Part shown: positions 7,865 through 16,094 of the stretch, in pieces | How positions within the stretch are numbered: position 1 is the first letter of the stretch | Layout: every line of letters starts with the position of its first letter | Assembly (NCBI GenBank): GCA_905369775.1 | Contig: CAJPJR010000042.1 | Span: 1 to 17,452 of the forward strand | From: Prevotellaceae bacterium UBA1746 | Lineage (GTDB): Bacteria > Bacteroidota > Bacteroidia > Bacteroidales > Bacteroidaceae | Direction of reading: 5' to 3' | Length of the DNA: 17,452 bases | The notes under the pieces: generated by a model | Told to the model about the DNA's origin: nothing | Seen by the model: only the letters and a program-made list of their open reading frames with translations | The model's database searches: none | Program-made: the position numbers and the translations under genes

Positions 7865-7884
7865 ATCGAAAGTGTAAACAGAAT

Positions 7885-8652
7885 CTACCTTTTATGTTTA
7901 TGGAATCGGGTGAGGTCGAAAACCAACTGGAAAGTACCGGCAAAATTACTCCCTCCGATGTTGCGTCCCAGGCCGGGGACATACCATGCTCGCCCGATTT
8001 CCGTCTGATGTTCAGCAATTCGCAGTCGATAGCGCAGTGACCAGCCGAGATGTACGAACTTCCAAAGAGAAGTTTGCAGTCCGAAAACGGCTTCTCCCCA
8101 ATGCGCGCTGCCTGATTGGTCGGTATAGTGAAAAGGCACGGTCGTTTTCCAATGCGCATCGTAAAGTCCGTCAGAAAACAGGTCGTAATTGAAATTAGAA
8201 TACCCGTATCTGAAACCGACAAAGACACGATTGAGACTGTTCTTGTCCTTTTTTACGTTGTAGTCCAGTCCCACGCGGCCATAAGGGGCGTGCACCTTGT
8301 AATGCAACTGAGTGGCGTCGCCAATCTGGTCACAAACTCCCCATCCCAACTCAACAACCGGGAAAAAGGTGTTTTTTAAATTCAGGCGCAACGCTGCTTC
8401 ATAATTGCCGATTCCTCTTGTTGCAGCAAGAAAAGCCCCTGCCAAATCGGCCGATACGCTTAATCCGGCGAATGTAGGTATTTTTCTGTTCGCAGCCAAG
8501 CGCATCAAACGATCTTTGTCCTTATCGGCAAACTGAATGCCCTGCGACTCCCTCATTCGCAAGCTGTCTGCCTCAGGCACCTCGGTCGCTTTTGCCCCGA
8601 TCGCCGTACTACTGAGCAGCAGAGCGCAAATATACTTTGAGATTGTCGACAT
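7885..8652 (-). CDS. DUF6048-like outer-membrane beta-barrel-type protein
   Basis: A 255-residue exported protein of unknown function. The start at 8652 (MSTISKYIC) gives a clear Sec signal peptide, with a hydrophobic core at about 7-19 and a likely cut after an AKA at about 20-22. An upstream in-frame start at 8751 would bury this signal. The mature part alternates aromatic and polar residues and has repeated turn-like segments (for example VFVGFRYGYSNFNYD and HLGWSLRYRLRI), as in small outer-membrane barrels, ending near VFDLTRFHKHKR. The gene overlaps the preceding lipoprotein gene by 44 nt. From memory this pair matches the Bacteroidota DUF6452-DUF6048 neighbours; the family name was not verified by search. 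Likely location: outer membrane. Confidence 0.75.
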   Translation of the reverse strand: MSTISKYICALLLSSTAIGAKATEVPEADSLRMRESQGIQFADKDKDRLMRLAANRKIPTFAGLSVSADLAGAFLAATRGIGNYEAALRLNLKNTFFPVVELGWGVCDQIGDATQLHYKVHAPYGRVGLDYNVKKDKNSLNRVFVGFRYGYSNFNYDLFSDGLYDAHWKTTVPFHYTDQSGSAHWGEAVFGLQTSLWKFVHLGWSLRYRLRIAEHQTEIGRAWYVPGLGRNIGGSNFAGTFQLVFDLTRFHKHKR

Positions 8653-9127
8653 CTTGATATTGAACTTTCGGGTTGGCGATCGAAACGCTGTCAACACTGA
8701 GTGAAGAGTGGGGGAGTGTGTTGGCGCGTGCGCTCGCTTTTTGTATAACATGGAACATAGAGGCCGGACAATCCAGCGATTCGAAATGGGGTTGCCGGCT
8801 GTGCTCTACGAAAAGGGTGTCGGTCGCCACATCATCCGTACCGATGAAACGCAACAAAAGCGTATCTCGATCAGCAGCTGCGTTGAGGGGGAACTTCAAA
8901 TTGCTGACTCCGTAGGCTCTATTGTAGAGTAGCACCGTGCTGTCCCCCCTGACTCCCCAAACTGACAGACTATCGCTTAGATTCATCTCGGCTTTCGAGG
9001 TGGCATCATAGAAATGCAGCCGCATCTCGGTCTGGTTGTCGAGTGGGCAATCGATATTTGCGCAACCGCACAGCAAGAGGCCGGCCGCACAACACAATAC
9101 TTGTCGAATCATAGGCGAGAAACGCAC
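8609..9127 (-). CDS. DUF6452-like lipoprotein
   Basis: A 172-residue predicted lipoprotein. The N-terminus has a short basic region, a hydrophobic stretch and a lipobox ending LCGC, with C22 as the likely lipidated residue. The mature protein starts ANIDCPLDNQ and contains a beta-rich domain with phrases such as TEMRLHFYD and VYLRSAAQ. No enzymatic motif was seen. A second cysteine follows four residues after the lipidated one (C26), and a third sits near residue 120. The gene starts 9 nt after the stop of the GT2 gene and its last 44 nt overlap the DUF6048-like gene, so the two products are probably made together and may work together at the outer membrane. Function unknown. Confidence 0.75.
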   Translation of the reverse strand: MRFSPMIRQVLCCAAGLLLCGCANIDCPLDNQTEMRLHFYDATSKAEMNLSDSLSVWGVRGDSTVLLYNRAYGVSNLKFPLNAAADRDTLLLRFIGTDDVATDTLFVEHSRQPHFESLDCPASMFHVIQKASARANTLPHSSLSVDSVSIANPKVQYQDVDNLKVYLRSAAQ

Positions 9128-9136
9128 AATAATAGG

Positions 9137-10114
9137 TTAGAATTCTTTCTCGATGTGGTAATCATTGCGCCCTTGCGCATTGCGACTGATGAGTTCGCCG
9201 AGGAAACCGGCCACGAAAAGCTGAGTTCCCAGTACCATCATCGTGAGAGAAATGTAAAAATAGGGAGACGAGGTGACCAAAGGCGCCGGTGTTCCGCTAC
9301 AAATGTGATAGAATTTGATGCCGCCGACCACGAGCACGGCAAACAATCCCACCATGAACATCACGCTTCCCAGAAATCCGAAGACGTGCATCGGTTTCAA
9401 ACCGAAACTATTGAGGAACCACAGTGAAAGCAAGTCCAAATAGCCGTTGATGAAGCGGTTGAGCCCCATAAACTTCGACTTTCCGAATTTACGGGCTTGG
9501 TGATGCACTACCTTCTCCCCGATTTTTGTGAAACCGGCGTTCTTTGCCAAGTAAGGAATGTAGCGATGCATCTCACCATACACCTCGATGTGCTTGACCA
9601 CCTCGAGACGATAGGCTTTCAGTCCGCAATTGAAATCGTGCAGATTGGGGATGCCACTCACCTTGCGTGCCGTCGCGTTGAACAGCTTTGTGGGAATTGT
9701 TTTCGAGATGGGGTCATATCGTTTCTGCTTGTAGCCGCTCACCAAATCATAGCCCTCCTCCTTTATCATTCGATACAGTTCGGGGATTTCATCAGGACTG
9801 TCTTGCAGATCGGCATCCATTGTGATCACAACATCGCCCTTGGCAGCGCGGAAACCGCAGAAGAGTGCTGGGCTTTTGCCGTAATTCCGACGAAATTTAA
9901 TGCCATGCACAGTGGGATCACTCTGAGAAAGTTGTTCGATGATGGCCCATGACCGGTCGGTCGATCCGTCGTCCACGAAAATCACCTCGTGGGAGAATTG
10001 GTGTTCGTCCATCACGCGTTTGATCCACGCATGGAGTTCGGGAAGACTTTCGTCCTCATTAAAAAGAGGCACGACGACCGTAATGTCGATATGGGAGTTT
10101 TCAGGAGTATTCAT
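9137..10114 (-). CDS. Family 2 glycosyltransferase, polyprenyl-phosphate sugar transferase type
   Basis: A 325-residue GT2 enzyme of the DPM1/GtrB kind, which moves a sugar from a nucleotide donor to undecaprenyl (or a similar) phosphate at the inner membrane. GT-A motifs are VVVPLFNEDES at 13-23, VDDGSTD at 47-53, the DxD-type MDADLQDSPDE at 99-109, and HDFNCGLKAYR at 159-169. Two C-terminal membrane helices follow, at about 243-268 and 286-309. The start at 10114 was chosen because it gives the family's normal N-terminus; an in-frame start 42 residues earlier adds unrelated sequence and overlaps the DUF4199 gene. It lies 28 nt after the DUF4199 gene, a pairing I recall from other Bacteroidota. 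The sugar and final acceptor cannot be read from the sequence. Confidence 0.9.
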   Translation of the reverse strand: MNTPENSHIDITVVVPLFNEDESLPELHAWIKRVMDEHQFSHEVIFVDDGSTDRSWAIIEQLSQSDPTVHGIKFRRNYGKSPALFCGFRAAKGDVVITMDADLQDSPDEIPELYRMIKEEGYDLVSGYKQKRYDPISKTIPTKLFNATARKVSGIPNLHDFNCGLKAYRLEVVKHIEVYGEMHRYIPYLAKNAGFTKIGEKVVHHQARKFGKSKFMGLNRFINGYLDLLSLWFLNSFGLKPMHVFGFLGSVMFMVGLFAVLVVGGIKFYHICSGTPAPLVTSSPYFYISLTMMVLGTQLFVAGFLGELISRNAQGRNDYHIEKEF

Positions 10115-10142
10115 GATGCAATATGGAGACGATGTGTGTGAA

Positions 10143-10736
10143 TCAATAGGATCTACGGGCACCACGCATGGTGAAAAGCCCCGCCACGAGTGAGAATACC
10201 GGGGCCGTGAGAATGAAAAAATAGAGTATAGTGGCAGCAAACACCGAAGCCGGCGTATGCTGCAGCTGTTCGACGATTTGTGCCGGGGTGAGTCCGCCGC
10301 TGGATGCCCGGATTTGTGCCGTCAATCCCGAGTCTTGCATCGCTTTCACCGTGTCGGGGCGACTGATAACCTCCAGATATGTTTGGAACAAGTAGCCTCC
10401 GTCGAAAAATTGCAAGTAGATCAATGCGGCCAACGACGCCCATATTCCGGAATAAAGCACAACGAGCAACGTAAAGAAGAAACCTCTCCCAAAAGAATAG
10501 GGAAGTCCTTCGCTCACTTGGTTGCGAAAGCGGAACGCCAACCAGATGATCACCGCCGGATAGGCCAAAGTGAGTAAGGTTTGTAGCGTCATGAGTCCGC
10601 CGATCTTCAGGCCCAGCACGAAACAGGCCTCAGCGGCAAAAACATACAGCCCCATGATGGCGCCATACTGCATGGCAAAAGCATTGGTCTGCCGAAAATT
10701 GAGACGTCGGTGACGTTTGATTTCTTCCGGTGTCAT
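10143..10736 (-). CDS. DUF4199-family membrane protein
   Basis: A 197-residue integral membrane protein of unknown function. It has a basic, cytosolic-looking N-terminus, then four hydrophobic segments at about 22-45, 48-68, 84-110 and 164-188, and ends in a basic tail (RGARRSY). Between helices three and four lies a polar loop of about 50 residues with no cysteines. The layout and wording (early short helices, SFGRGFFF before helix three) agree with DUF4199 proteins of Bacteroidota as I remember them. It starts 45 nt after the permease gene and ends 28 nt before the GT2 gene, which suggests it may assist the GT2 or the lipid-linked sugar it makes. That link is inference. Confidence 0.8.
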   Translation of the reverse strand: MTPEEIKRHRRLNFRQTNAFAMQYGAIMGLYVFAAEACFVLGLKIGGLMTLQTLLTLAYPAVIIWLAFRFRNQVSEGLPYSFGRGFFFTLLVVLYSGIWASLAALIYLQFFDGGYLFQTYLEVISRPDTVKAMQDSGLTAQIRASSGGLTPAQIVEQLQHTPASVFAATILYFFILTAPVFSLVAGLFTMRGARRSY

Positions 10737-10781
10737 AAGTTATTTCTGAAAACAAAGAGAAACGAATGAATGGGTTGCGGG

Positions 10782-12122
10782 CTACGCGGCGCGTTGTCCG
10801 AAATGATCGGGAACGCGGATGAGCGAAGTGACCACAAAAGTAACGGGTACCAAGAGCATAACCAAGATGAAGCTAACATAATAACCGAACCTGGTGACGA
10901 TATAACCCGAAACCAACCCGGGTAACATCATGCTCAACGCCATGAATCCCGTACAAATTGCATAGTGCGCAGCCTTTGATTTCCCTTGCGCAAAGTACAA
11001 CATGAAGAGCATATAGAGCGTAAAGCCAAAACCATAGCCGAATTGTTCTACTGCAATGGCCGTGTTCACCCACCAAATATTCTCAGGCTGGAAATAAGCA
11101 AGGAAGATATACACACAATTGGGCAGAGAAATAGCCATGACCATCGGCCATCTCCATTTATTGAATCCGTCTTCCGAGACAACAATTCCGCCGAGGATGC
11201 CCCCGAATGTCAAACCAATGACGCCAAGTGTGCCGTAGGCGAACCCGAACTCCGCAGTCGAAAGCCCCAAACCTCCCTCACTGACTCTCGAAATGAGGAA
11301 CAGCGGACAAATCTTTGTCAACAAGGCTTCGGGAAGTCGGTAGAGCAACAAAAAAGTGATGGCGAGTAAAATCTGTTTTTTTTGGAAGAAGGAGACAAAC
11401 GTAGCAAAGAACTCTCTCATCGCGCCGCCTGCCGTTTGTTTACTCCGCGTGGCAGCGGAGCCGGAAGGGCGATGTCCCTCAAAAGCCTCCGCTTTTTGGG
11501 GCAAATCCCCCTCTTTTTCCGGAAAACTTTCGCATTTTGGCAACACAAATCCGTGATATAATGCAGCCATTGCCAACAAGACTCCGATCATGCCGAGACC
11601 GAGACTCCAGGCCGTGGAGACACTCTTGGTGTAAGTCTCCAAAAGTCCAATGAACATCACGAGCAATCCTTCGCCCATCAGGGTCGAGAGTCGGTAAAAC
11701 GTGCTTCTCATTCCCACATTGAGCGCTTGTTGATGCTCATCAAGTGCCACCATATAAAAGCCGTCGGCCGCAATATCATGCGTAGCACTGCTGAAGGCAA
11801 TCAGAAAGAAGAACGCCATCGACAATTGCACGTAGAACGGTGTGGGAAGCGTGAAGGCGATGCCCGCCAAGGCCGCGGCCATCACCATTTCCATCACAAC
11901 GATCCACCAACGCTTGGACTTAAAGATTTCGACGATGGGGCTCCACAACGGTTTGATGACCCACGGCAAAGAAAGCCACGAGGCATAGAGCGCACAATCT
12001 CTGTCGCTCAGTCCGAAGCGCTTATACATCAGCAAAGCCACGACGTTGACGATGAGATAGGGGATACCTTCCATAAAATAGAGGGAAGGCACCCATTGCC
12101 AAGGTTGCGAACGATTATTCAT
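10782..12122 (-). CDS. AmpG-like MFS permease
   Basis: A 446-residue transporter of the major facilitator superfamily, in the AmpG/SLC33-like branch. The signature pieces are an early YFMEGIPY, WLSLPWVIKPLWSP in the loop after helix two, and THDIAADGF, as in AmpG muropeptide permeases. About 12 hydrophobic segments are visible, with a long polar central loop rich in E, K and S at about residues 215-255. The start at 12122 (MNNRSQPWQW) places the first helix correctly; an earlier in-frame start at 12179 lies deep in the preceding gene. Its ATG overlaps the 3' end of the four-module gene by 8 nt, so the two are probably co-translated. The substrate is likely GlcNAc-anhydroMurNAc-type fragments by homology and context, but related proteins carry other solutes. 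Confidence 0.87.
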   Translation of the reverse strand: MNNRSQPWQWVPSLYFMEGIPYLIVNVVALLMYKRFGLSDRDCALYASWLSLPWVIKPLWSPIVEIFKSKRWWIVVMEMVMAAALAGIAFTLPTPFYVQLSMAFFFLIAFSSATHDIAADGFYMVALDEHQQALNVGMRSTFYRLSTLMGEGLLVMFIGLLETYTKSVSTAWSLGLGMIGVLLAMAALYHGFVLPKCESFPEKEGDLPQKAEAFEGHRPSGSAATRSKQTAGGAMREFFATFVSFFQKKQILLAITFLLLYRLPEALLTKICPLFLISRVSEGGLGLSTAEFGFAYGTLGVIGLTFGGILGGIVVSEDGFNKWRWPMVMAISLPNCVYIFLAYFQPENIWWVNTAIAVEQFGYGFGFTLYMLFMLYFAQGKSKAAHYAICTGFMALSMMLPGLVSGYIVTRFGYYVSFILVMLLVPVTFVVTSLIRVPDHFGQRAA

Positions 12123-15100
12123 ACTTCCTTTCAATCTTTGCTTGCTTGTAATAGTGGAGCAAAATGTCGCGATAAGCATAGCCTTCGGCCCCCATCACTG
12201 CGGCACCGACTTGGCACAAACCGACTCCGTGCCCCCAGCCGGCGCCCACAAGGCGGAACATTGTAGGCGCTCCGCCAGCGAGATCGACAGACTTCTCTAC
12301 GACAAACGCGCTGGAATACAGGTGCGTAGACGAAAGCGTCCGTCGGATTTCCAATTCTTTCCCGATCACGTATTCGCGCTCCTCGCCCACGATCCGAAGT
12401 CGCACGATTCTTCCGCTTGCACTGCGCTCCACAGGAATGAGGTCGAGGATTTTCCCAAATTTCAATCCGGTACGCTCTTCAATCAACCCACGCAATTCAT
12501 CTTGCGTGAGGGTTACATTCCAGCGATAGAAATCTTCTGTTTCGCGGTCGTAGTCTTTGAAAATCTGCGTGAGGATTTTGGCATCGGTGGTGTTACAAAA
12601 TGCCTTTGGGCGCGTGTGCATCCACTCTTGGGCCGCGTCTTCGTGGGTGAGATCCGGACATTCGGTGGTGCAATCTTCGCTTTGATCCACATCGCGAACG
12701 GGCACCAGATAAGGTTCGTCGTGATCATCCCAACAAGCGGAGAACTTTTCCGTCATTCCGCCACAACACTTTGAGAATCTGGCGTCGCAAATTTCATCAC
12801 CATAGGTGAGAATTTGACCGCGCGTGGCCATGATGGCCTCGTGCACAGCGGGGCGCGTCACAACAGTTATGCCCTGATAGCGCTGACAATGGTCGTCTGC
12901 GCAGACATCAAAGAGCGTGTGTTCCTCTCGATCGTACCATCTGATGTATTCATCGTCTTTTCTCTGGAAAGAGAAGAAATTGCCCGACGGATTTTGCGCG
13001 TGATTGTGGCGTTGCTCCATCATTTTGAACAACCAGCTCCGGCTGACCACAGCATGTGCCTTGAGCAACTCGATAGACGCGGAAGCACTCATCTCAGACG
13101 CGATGACACTTTCCAAATAGAGTTCGGCGGAAATGCGATTGATGGCGACTAATTTCTCCTCGTCGACCACAAAGCTCAGCATTCCGTGGAAAGTCTGATT
13201 CTGCAATCGCTCCCAATGGAATTTAATACCAATGGGCACGTCATTTAACGTGAACGAGACGTCTGCATCTTCCCCGACAGGATGGAAATTCAGCTCGCTG
13301 TACACATTACCATTCCACTTAATCCCTCCGTCGCTGTATTCCACAACTTGTTCTCCGGTGACTGCCGCTCCTTTGGCCGTGAAATCGGCATTCAACACAA
13401 AGGAAATGCGGCGCGCACTCATGATTCCCACCGCGACTCGGGGCTCGACTCCGCTCTCAAAGAGCTCCGACGTTTTGCGGCGCGCAGCTTTTCGCCCACC
13501 TTTGTGAAGGCGGCGAATCACTTGCGTAATTTCTCCTTCCGGGAGAGCCACTTCCGCCAAGATGGAGGCAGCTTTCTGCGGTGTGAGGCGCTCAAAATCT
13601 TCGGCACGCGGCGTAATGAGGAGTCCGGCCATGTCTAAAGTGCCGGGAGAGACCAAGAATTGCTTATTCCCTTCGGCGGCATAGCACTCGGGGCGATGTT
13701 TGGCACGAGGGAACACCAAGGTGATCAAAGTATCCGGGTGGGCGGGATGACTTTTGTCCATCCACGCGAGCAAATTCATGTCGGGTTCTCGGTTTTGCTC
13801 AGCTCCGGGCAATGCTTCTACGAGCTTCCGCAACAACAACTGTTGCCCCTCAGCTCGTTCGCCGATGACGGCAAACACGGGGCACGCGTAATCTTTCAAG
13901 AGATAGATCCCGGCACGTTTATCTTCGTATCCGGCTTCTTCCACCGTTGCCGTTTCTTCGGGAGTCTGGGGGTAAATTCTTTCCAAGCGGCCTTCATATC
14001 GATGCCAATCTCGCTCCAGGGGAAGATATCCTCGCGCACCGGCCTGGAAATGCATATGATCGGGCGCCGAAGCTCCGCACCGTGCTCCATTATAGAACAC
14101 GATGTAGTCATCCAATTGCGAAGCGATGCGACAAAACGCCGTATAATTGCCATTCATCGTCTGGGGCGTGGGTCGGCGACTGGTGATGGTCAGATGATGG
14201 GGCAAGATGGGAAAAGGATTGACCAGGACATTGTACTTCCCCTCCACGGCCAATGCAATCTGCTCTGCCGGACGATGATTGTCACACAGGAAACAGGCTC
14301 GTTTTTTGAGCGATTTGCGATCGATTTTTGCGGCGGTAGAAACGAGACGTGCGGGATTGTGCTGCACGGAGAGCGAGTAATTCTCCGTCTCCAAGGCCTT
14401 TGTCTGCACTTTGTCGTGTAGATCTTCAAATCGCTTGCGTGTACTTTCCCAACCCTTCAGCTGTTTCTCAAAGAAAGCATTGACCTCTTCTTGCGCAATG
14501 GGGTGTTGCCATTTTGTGTTCAGCCGACGACGAGCTCGCAACTCCAGTGTTCGCAGTTCATCCTTGTATTCGTTGTGGCGATTCACACGTTGCACGTCGA
14601 GTGCAGCGTCGGAATTTCCTTCCCAACGCCGGCACAAATATAATTCATCGTAGATGCGGGCAATGCGAAAACGCCGTGAGATGGTCAATCCCAGTGCATA
14701 ATCTTCTCCATAACTCGTGTTGGGGAATCCGATTTCTCTCAACACTGTGGTGTCAAAGGCGCGAGGAGCTCCTAATCCATTGATGCGCAAAGCATTGTTC
14801 CGCCCATTGTCGGGTGTCCACTCGCGGTGGTCGATCAACCCCGGGGGGAGTGTTTCGAGATCAAAGTTGACCATGCGGTAAGAACCGATGACCATTGCCG
14901 CGCGTTGCTTGACAAATGCTTCGACAATGCGAGTAAGCGTATCTGTCCCACTGTACAAATCGTCAGAATCAAGCTGCACGGCATAACGCCCACAGGCGTT
15001 TGATCGAACGGCATAGTCCCAACATCCTCCGATGCCGAGGTCTTTGCGTTCGGGCCGGAGGAGAACCACACGTTCATCGGCCGATAGACTGCGAACAACT

Positions 15101-16077
15101 TCGTCTGTTCCGTCAGTGGAATGGTTGTCCACAACGATTACATTGAACTTGAACGTAGTTTCTTGTGACAGTGCAGACTTTATTGCGTCGGCAATCGTCC
15201 GCACTCGGTTACGAACCGGGATAATCACCGAAGCCACAACGGGGAAGGTGGGTACCGATACTTTTTCTTCCGTCGTTGTGTACTCTTCTCGGGGCTGACT
15301 TTCCAGCGAAGGCGATGACTCAATTTGTAGAAGGTCACTATCTTCCTCACGCAATGGGACATCGTCGAATTCCTCGGGGGCCAACCATGCTCCAATGGCT
15401 TTGAGGTGCGCCGTGCATGCGCGTTCCATTTCGATTTGTACCTCACGAGCGGCAGGATTCACGTAGTCAAACTGCTTCTCCCCGCTGCGTCGCAAGTCGG
15501 TTTCCTCCTCAGTGTATAGCGGTTCGCGCAAATGCAACAACTGACCTTCCCGACTTAAGAACAAACGCAGGGCATAGGTCGCTGCATACTTGTAGCGCTG
15601 CTTGTTTTCGCTGGCGAACTGCCGAAACAAATCTCCGCGTACCAACCACAGTCCGCCGAAATCAAAGTCATCCCGCACGGAGCCGTCTTGATAATCTATC
15701 ACAGGGTGCTCAAGTGGGAGGGCAATTTGCCCATCTTCATCCACGCGCTGTTCCCAACGGTCGGCATATACCATGGCCGCTCCGCTGTCCATCAGCACAT
15801 TGCGCATGCGTTGCAGGCAACGATAGGCCGGACGGAAACCGGTAGGCTTGAGAAATAACGCCACGTACTCCGCCGATGAGGCTTTTGCTATGCTGCGGAG
15901 CGTTTTAGCAGAGGAGAAATCATCGACAGTAATCGTAGGAATCGTTTCATCCTCCTCACCGGCTCCTGTACTCAGCGCAAAGACACGCTCAACCTCCGGC
16001 AGCAACGCCAATTCTTGCGCTGCTGACAGATTTCCGACGCTGTCTGTCTGAATGAAAACATCAATCTTGTGCACCAT
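12115..16077 (-). CDS. Four-module protein: GT-A-like, GT2, DUF4922 (HIT/GalT-like) and SpoIID domains
   Basis: A single 1320-residue frame. Residues 1-245: a GT-A-like module resembling family 2 but with only a weak acidic motif (VYADRWE at 103-109, then DYQDGSVRDDFDFGGLW at 128-144). Residues 280-520: a standard GT2 module with SVIIPVRN at 283-290, VVDNHSTDGT at 315-324, DSD at 370-372, GED at 457-459 and RRWEGNSD at 483-490. Residues 560-880: a DUF4922 module with CFLC at 595-598, NPFPILPHHLTI at 620-631 and DHMHFQ at 673-678, whose HxHxQ resembles the GalT/Ap4A phosphorylase nucleotidyl-transfer site. Residues 885-1320: a SpoIID lytic-transglycosylase module with ASEM (probable catalytic E995), a cysteine-rich segment at 1059-1140, and the closing GWGHGVG at 1280-1286. 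No signal peptide or membrane helix was seen. It follows clpC after 64 nt and overlaps the permease gene. The overall function is unknown; cell-wall sugar turnover is the leading guess. Confidence 0.9.
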   Translation of the reverse strand: MVHKIDVFIQTDSVGNLSAAQELALLPEVERVFALSTGAGEEDETIPTITVDDFSSAKTLRSIAKASSAEYVALFLKPTGFRPAYRCLQRMRNVLMDSGAAMVYADRWEQRVDEDGQIALPLEHPVIDYQDGSVRDDFDFGGLWLVRGDLFRQFASENKQRYKYAATYALRLFLSREGQLLHLREPLYTEEETDLRRSGEKQFDYVNPAAREVQIEMERACTAHLKAIGAWLAPEEFDDVPLREEDSDLLQIESSPSLESQPREEYTTTEEKVSVPTFPVVASVIIPVRNRVRTIADAIKSALSQETTFKFNVIVVDNHSTDGTDEVVRSLSADERVVLLRPERKDLGIGGCWDYAVRSNACGRYAVQLDSDDLYSGTDTLTRIVEAFVKQRAAMVIGSYRMVNFDLETLPPGLIDHREWTPDNGRNNALRINGLGAPRAFDTTVLREIGFPNTSYGEDYALGLTISRRFRIARIYDELYLCRRWEGNSDAALDVQRVNRHNEYKDELRTLELRARRRLNTKWQHPIAQEEVNAFFEKQLKGWESTRKRFEDLHDKVQTKALETENYSLSVQHNPARLVSTAAKIDRKSLKKRACFLCDNHRPAEQIALAVEGKYNVLVNPFPILPHHLTITSRRPTPQTMNGNYTAFCRIASQLDDYIVFYNGARCGASAPDHMHFQAGARGYLPLERDWHRYEGRLERIYPQTPEETATVEEAGYEDKRAGIYLLKDYACPVFAVIGERAEGQQLLLRKLVEALPGAEQNREPDMNLLAWMDKSHPAHPDTLITLVFPRAKHRPECYAAEGNKQFLVSPGTLDMAGLLITPRAEDFERLTPQKAASILAEVALPEGEITQVIRRLHKGGRKAARRKTSELFESGVEPRVAVGIMSARRISFVLNADFTAKGAAVTGEQVVEYSDGGIKWNGNVYSELNFHPVGEDADVSFTLNDVPIGIKFHWERLQNQTFHGMLSFVVDEEKLVAINRISAELYLESVIASEMSASASIELLKAHAVVSRSWLFKMMEQRHNHAQNPSGNFFSFQRKDDEYIRWYDREEHTLFDVCADDHCQRYQGITVVTRPAVHEAIMATRGQILTYGDEICDARFSKCCGGMTEKFSACWDDHDEPYLVPVRDVDQSEDCTTECPDLTHEDAAQEWMHTRPKAFCNTTDAKILTQIFKDYDRETEDFYRWNVTLTQDELRGLIEERTGLKFGKILDLIPVERSASGRIVRLRIVGEEREYVIGKELEIRRTLSSTHLYSSAFVVEKSVDLAGGAPTMFRLVGAGWGHGVGLCQVGAAVMGAEGYAYRDILLHYYKQAKIERKYE

Positions 16078-16094
16078 ATTTATATATAGGTTGG

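Noticed and set aside
13660..14421. A 253-codon plus-strand frame opposite the DUF4922 module
   Set aside because: It is the antisense shadow of a region with clear catalytic motifs on the minus strand. No protein family was recognised.
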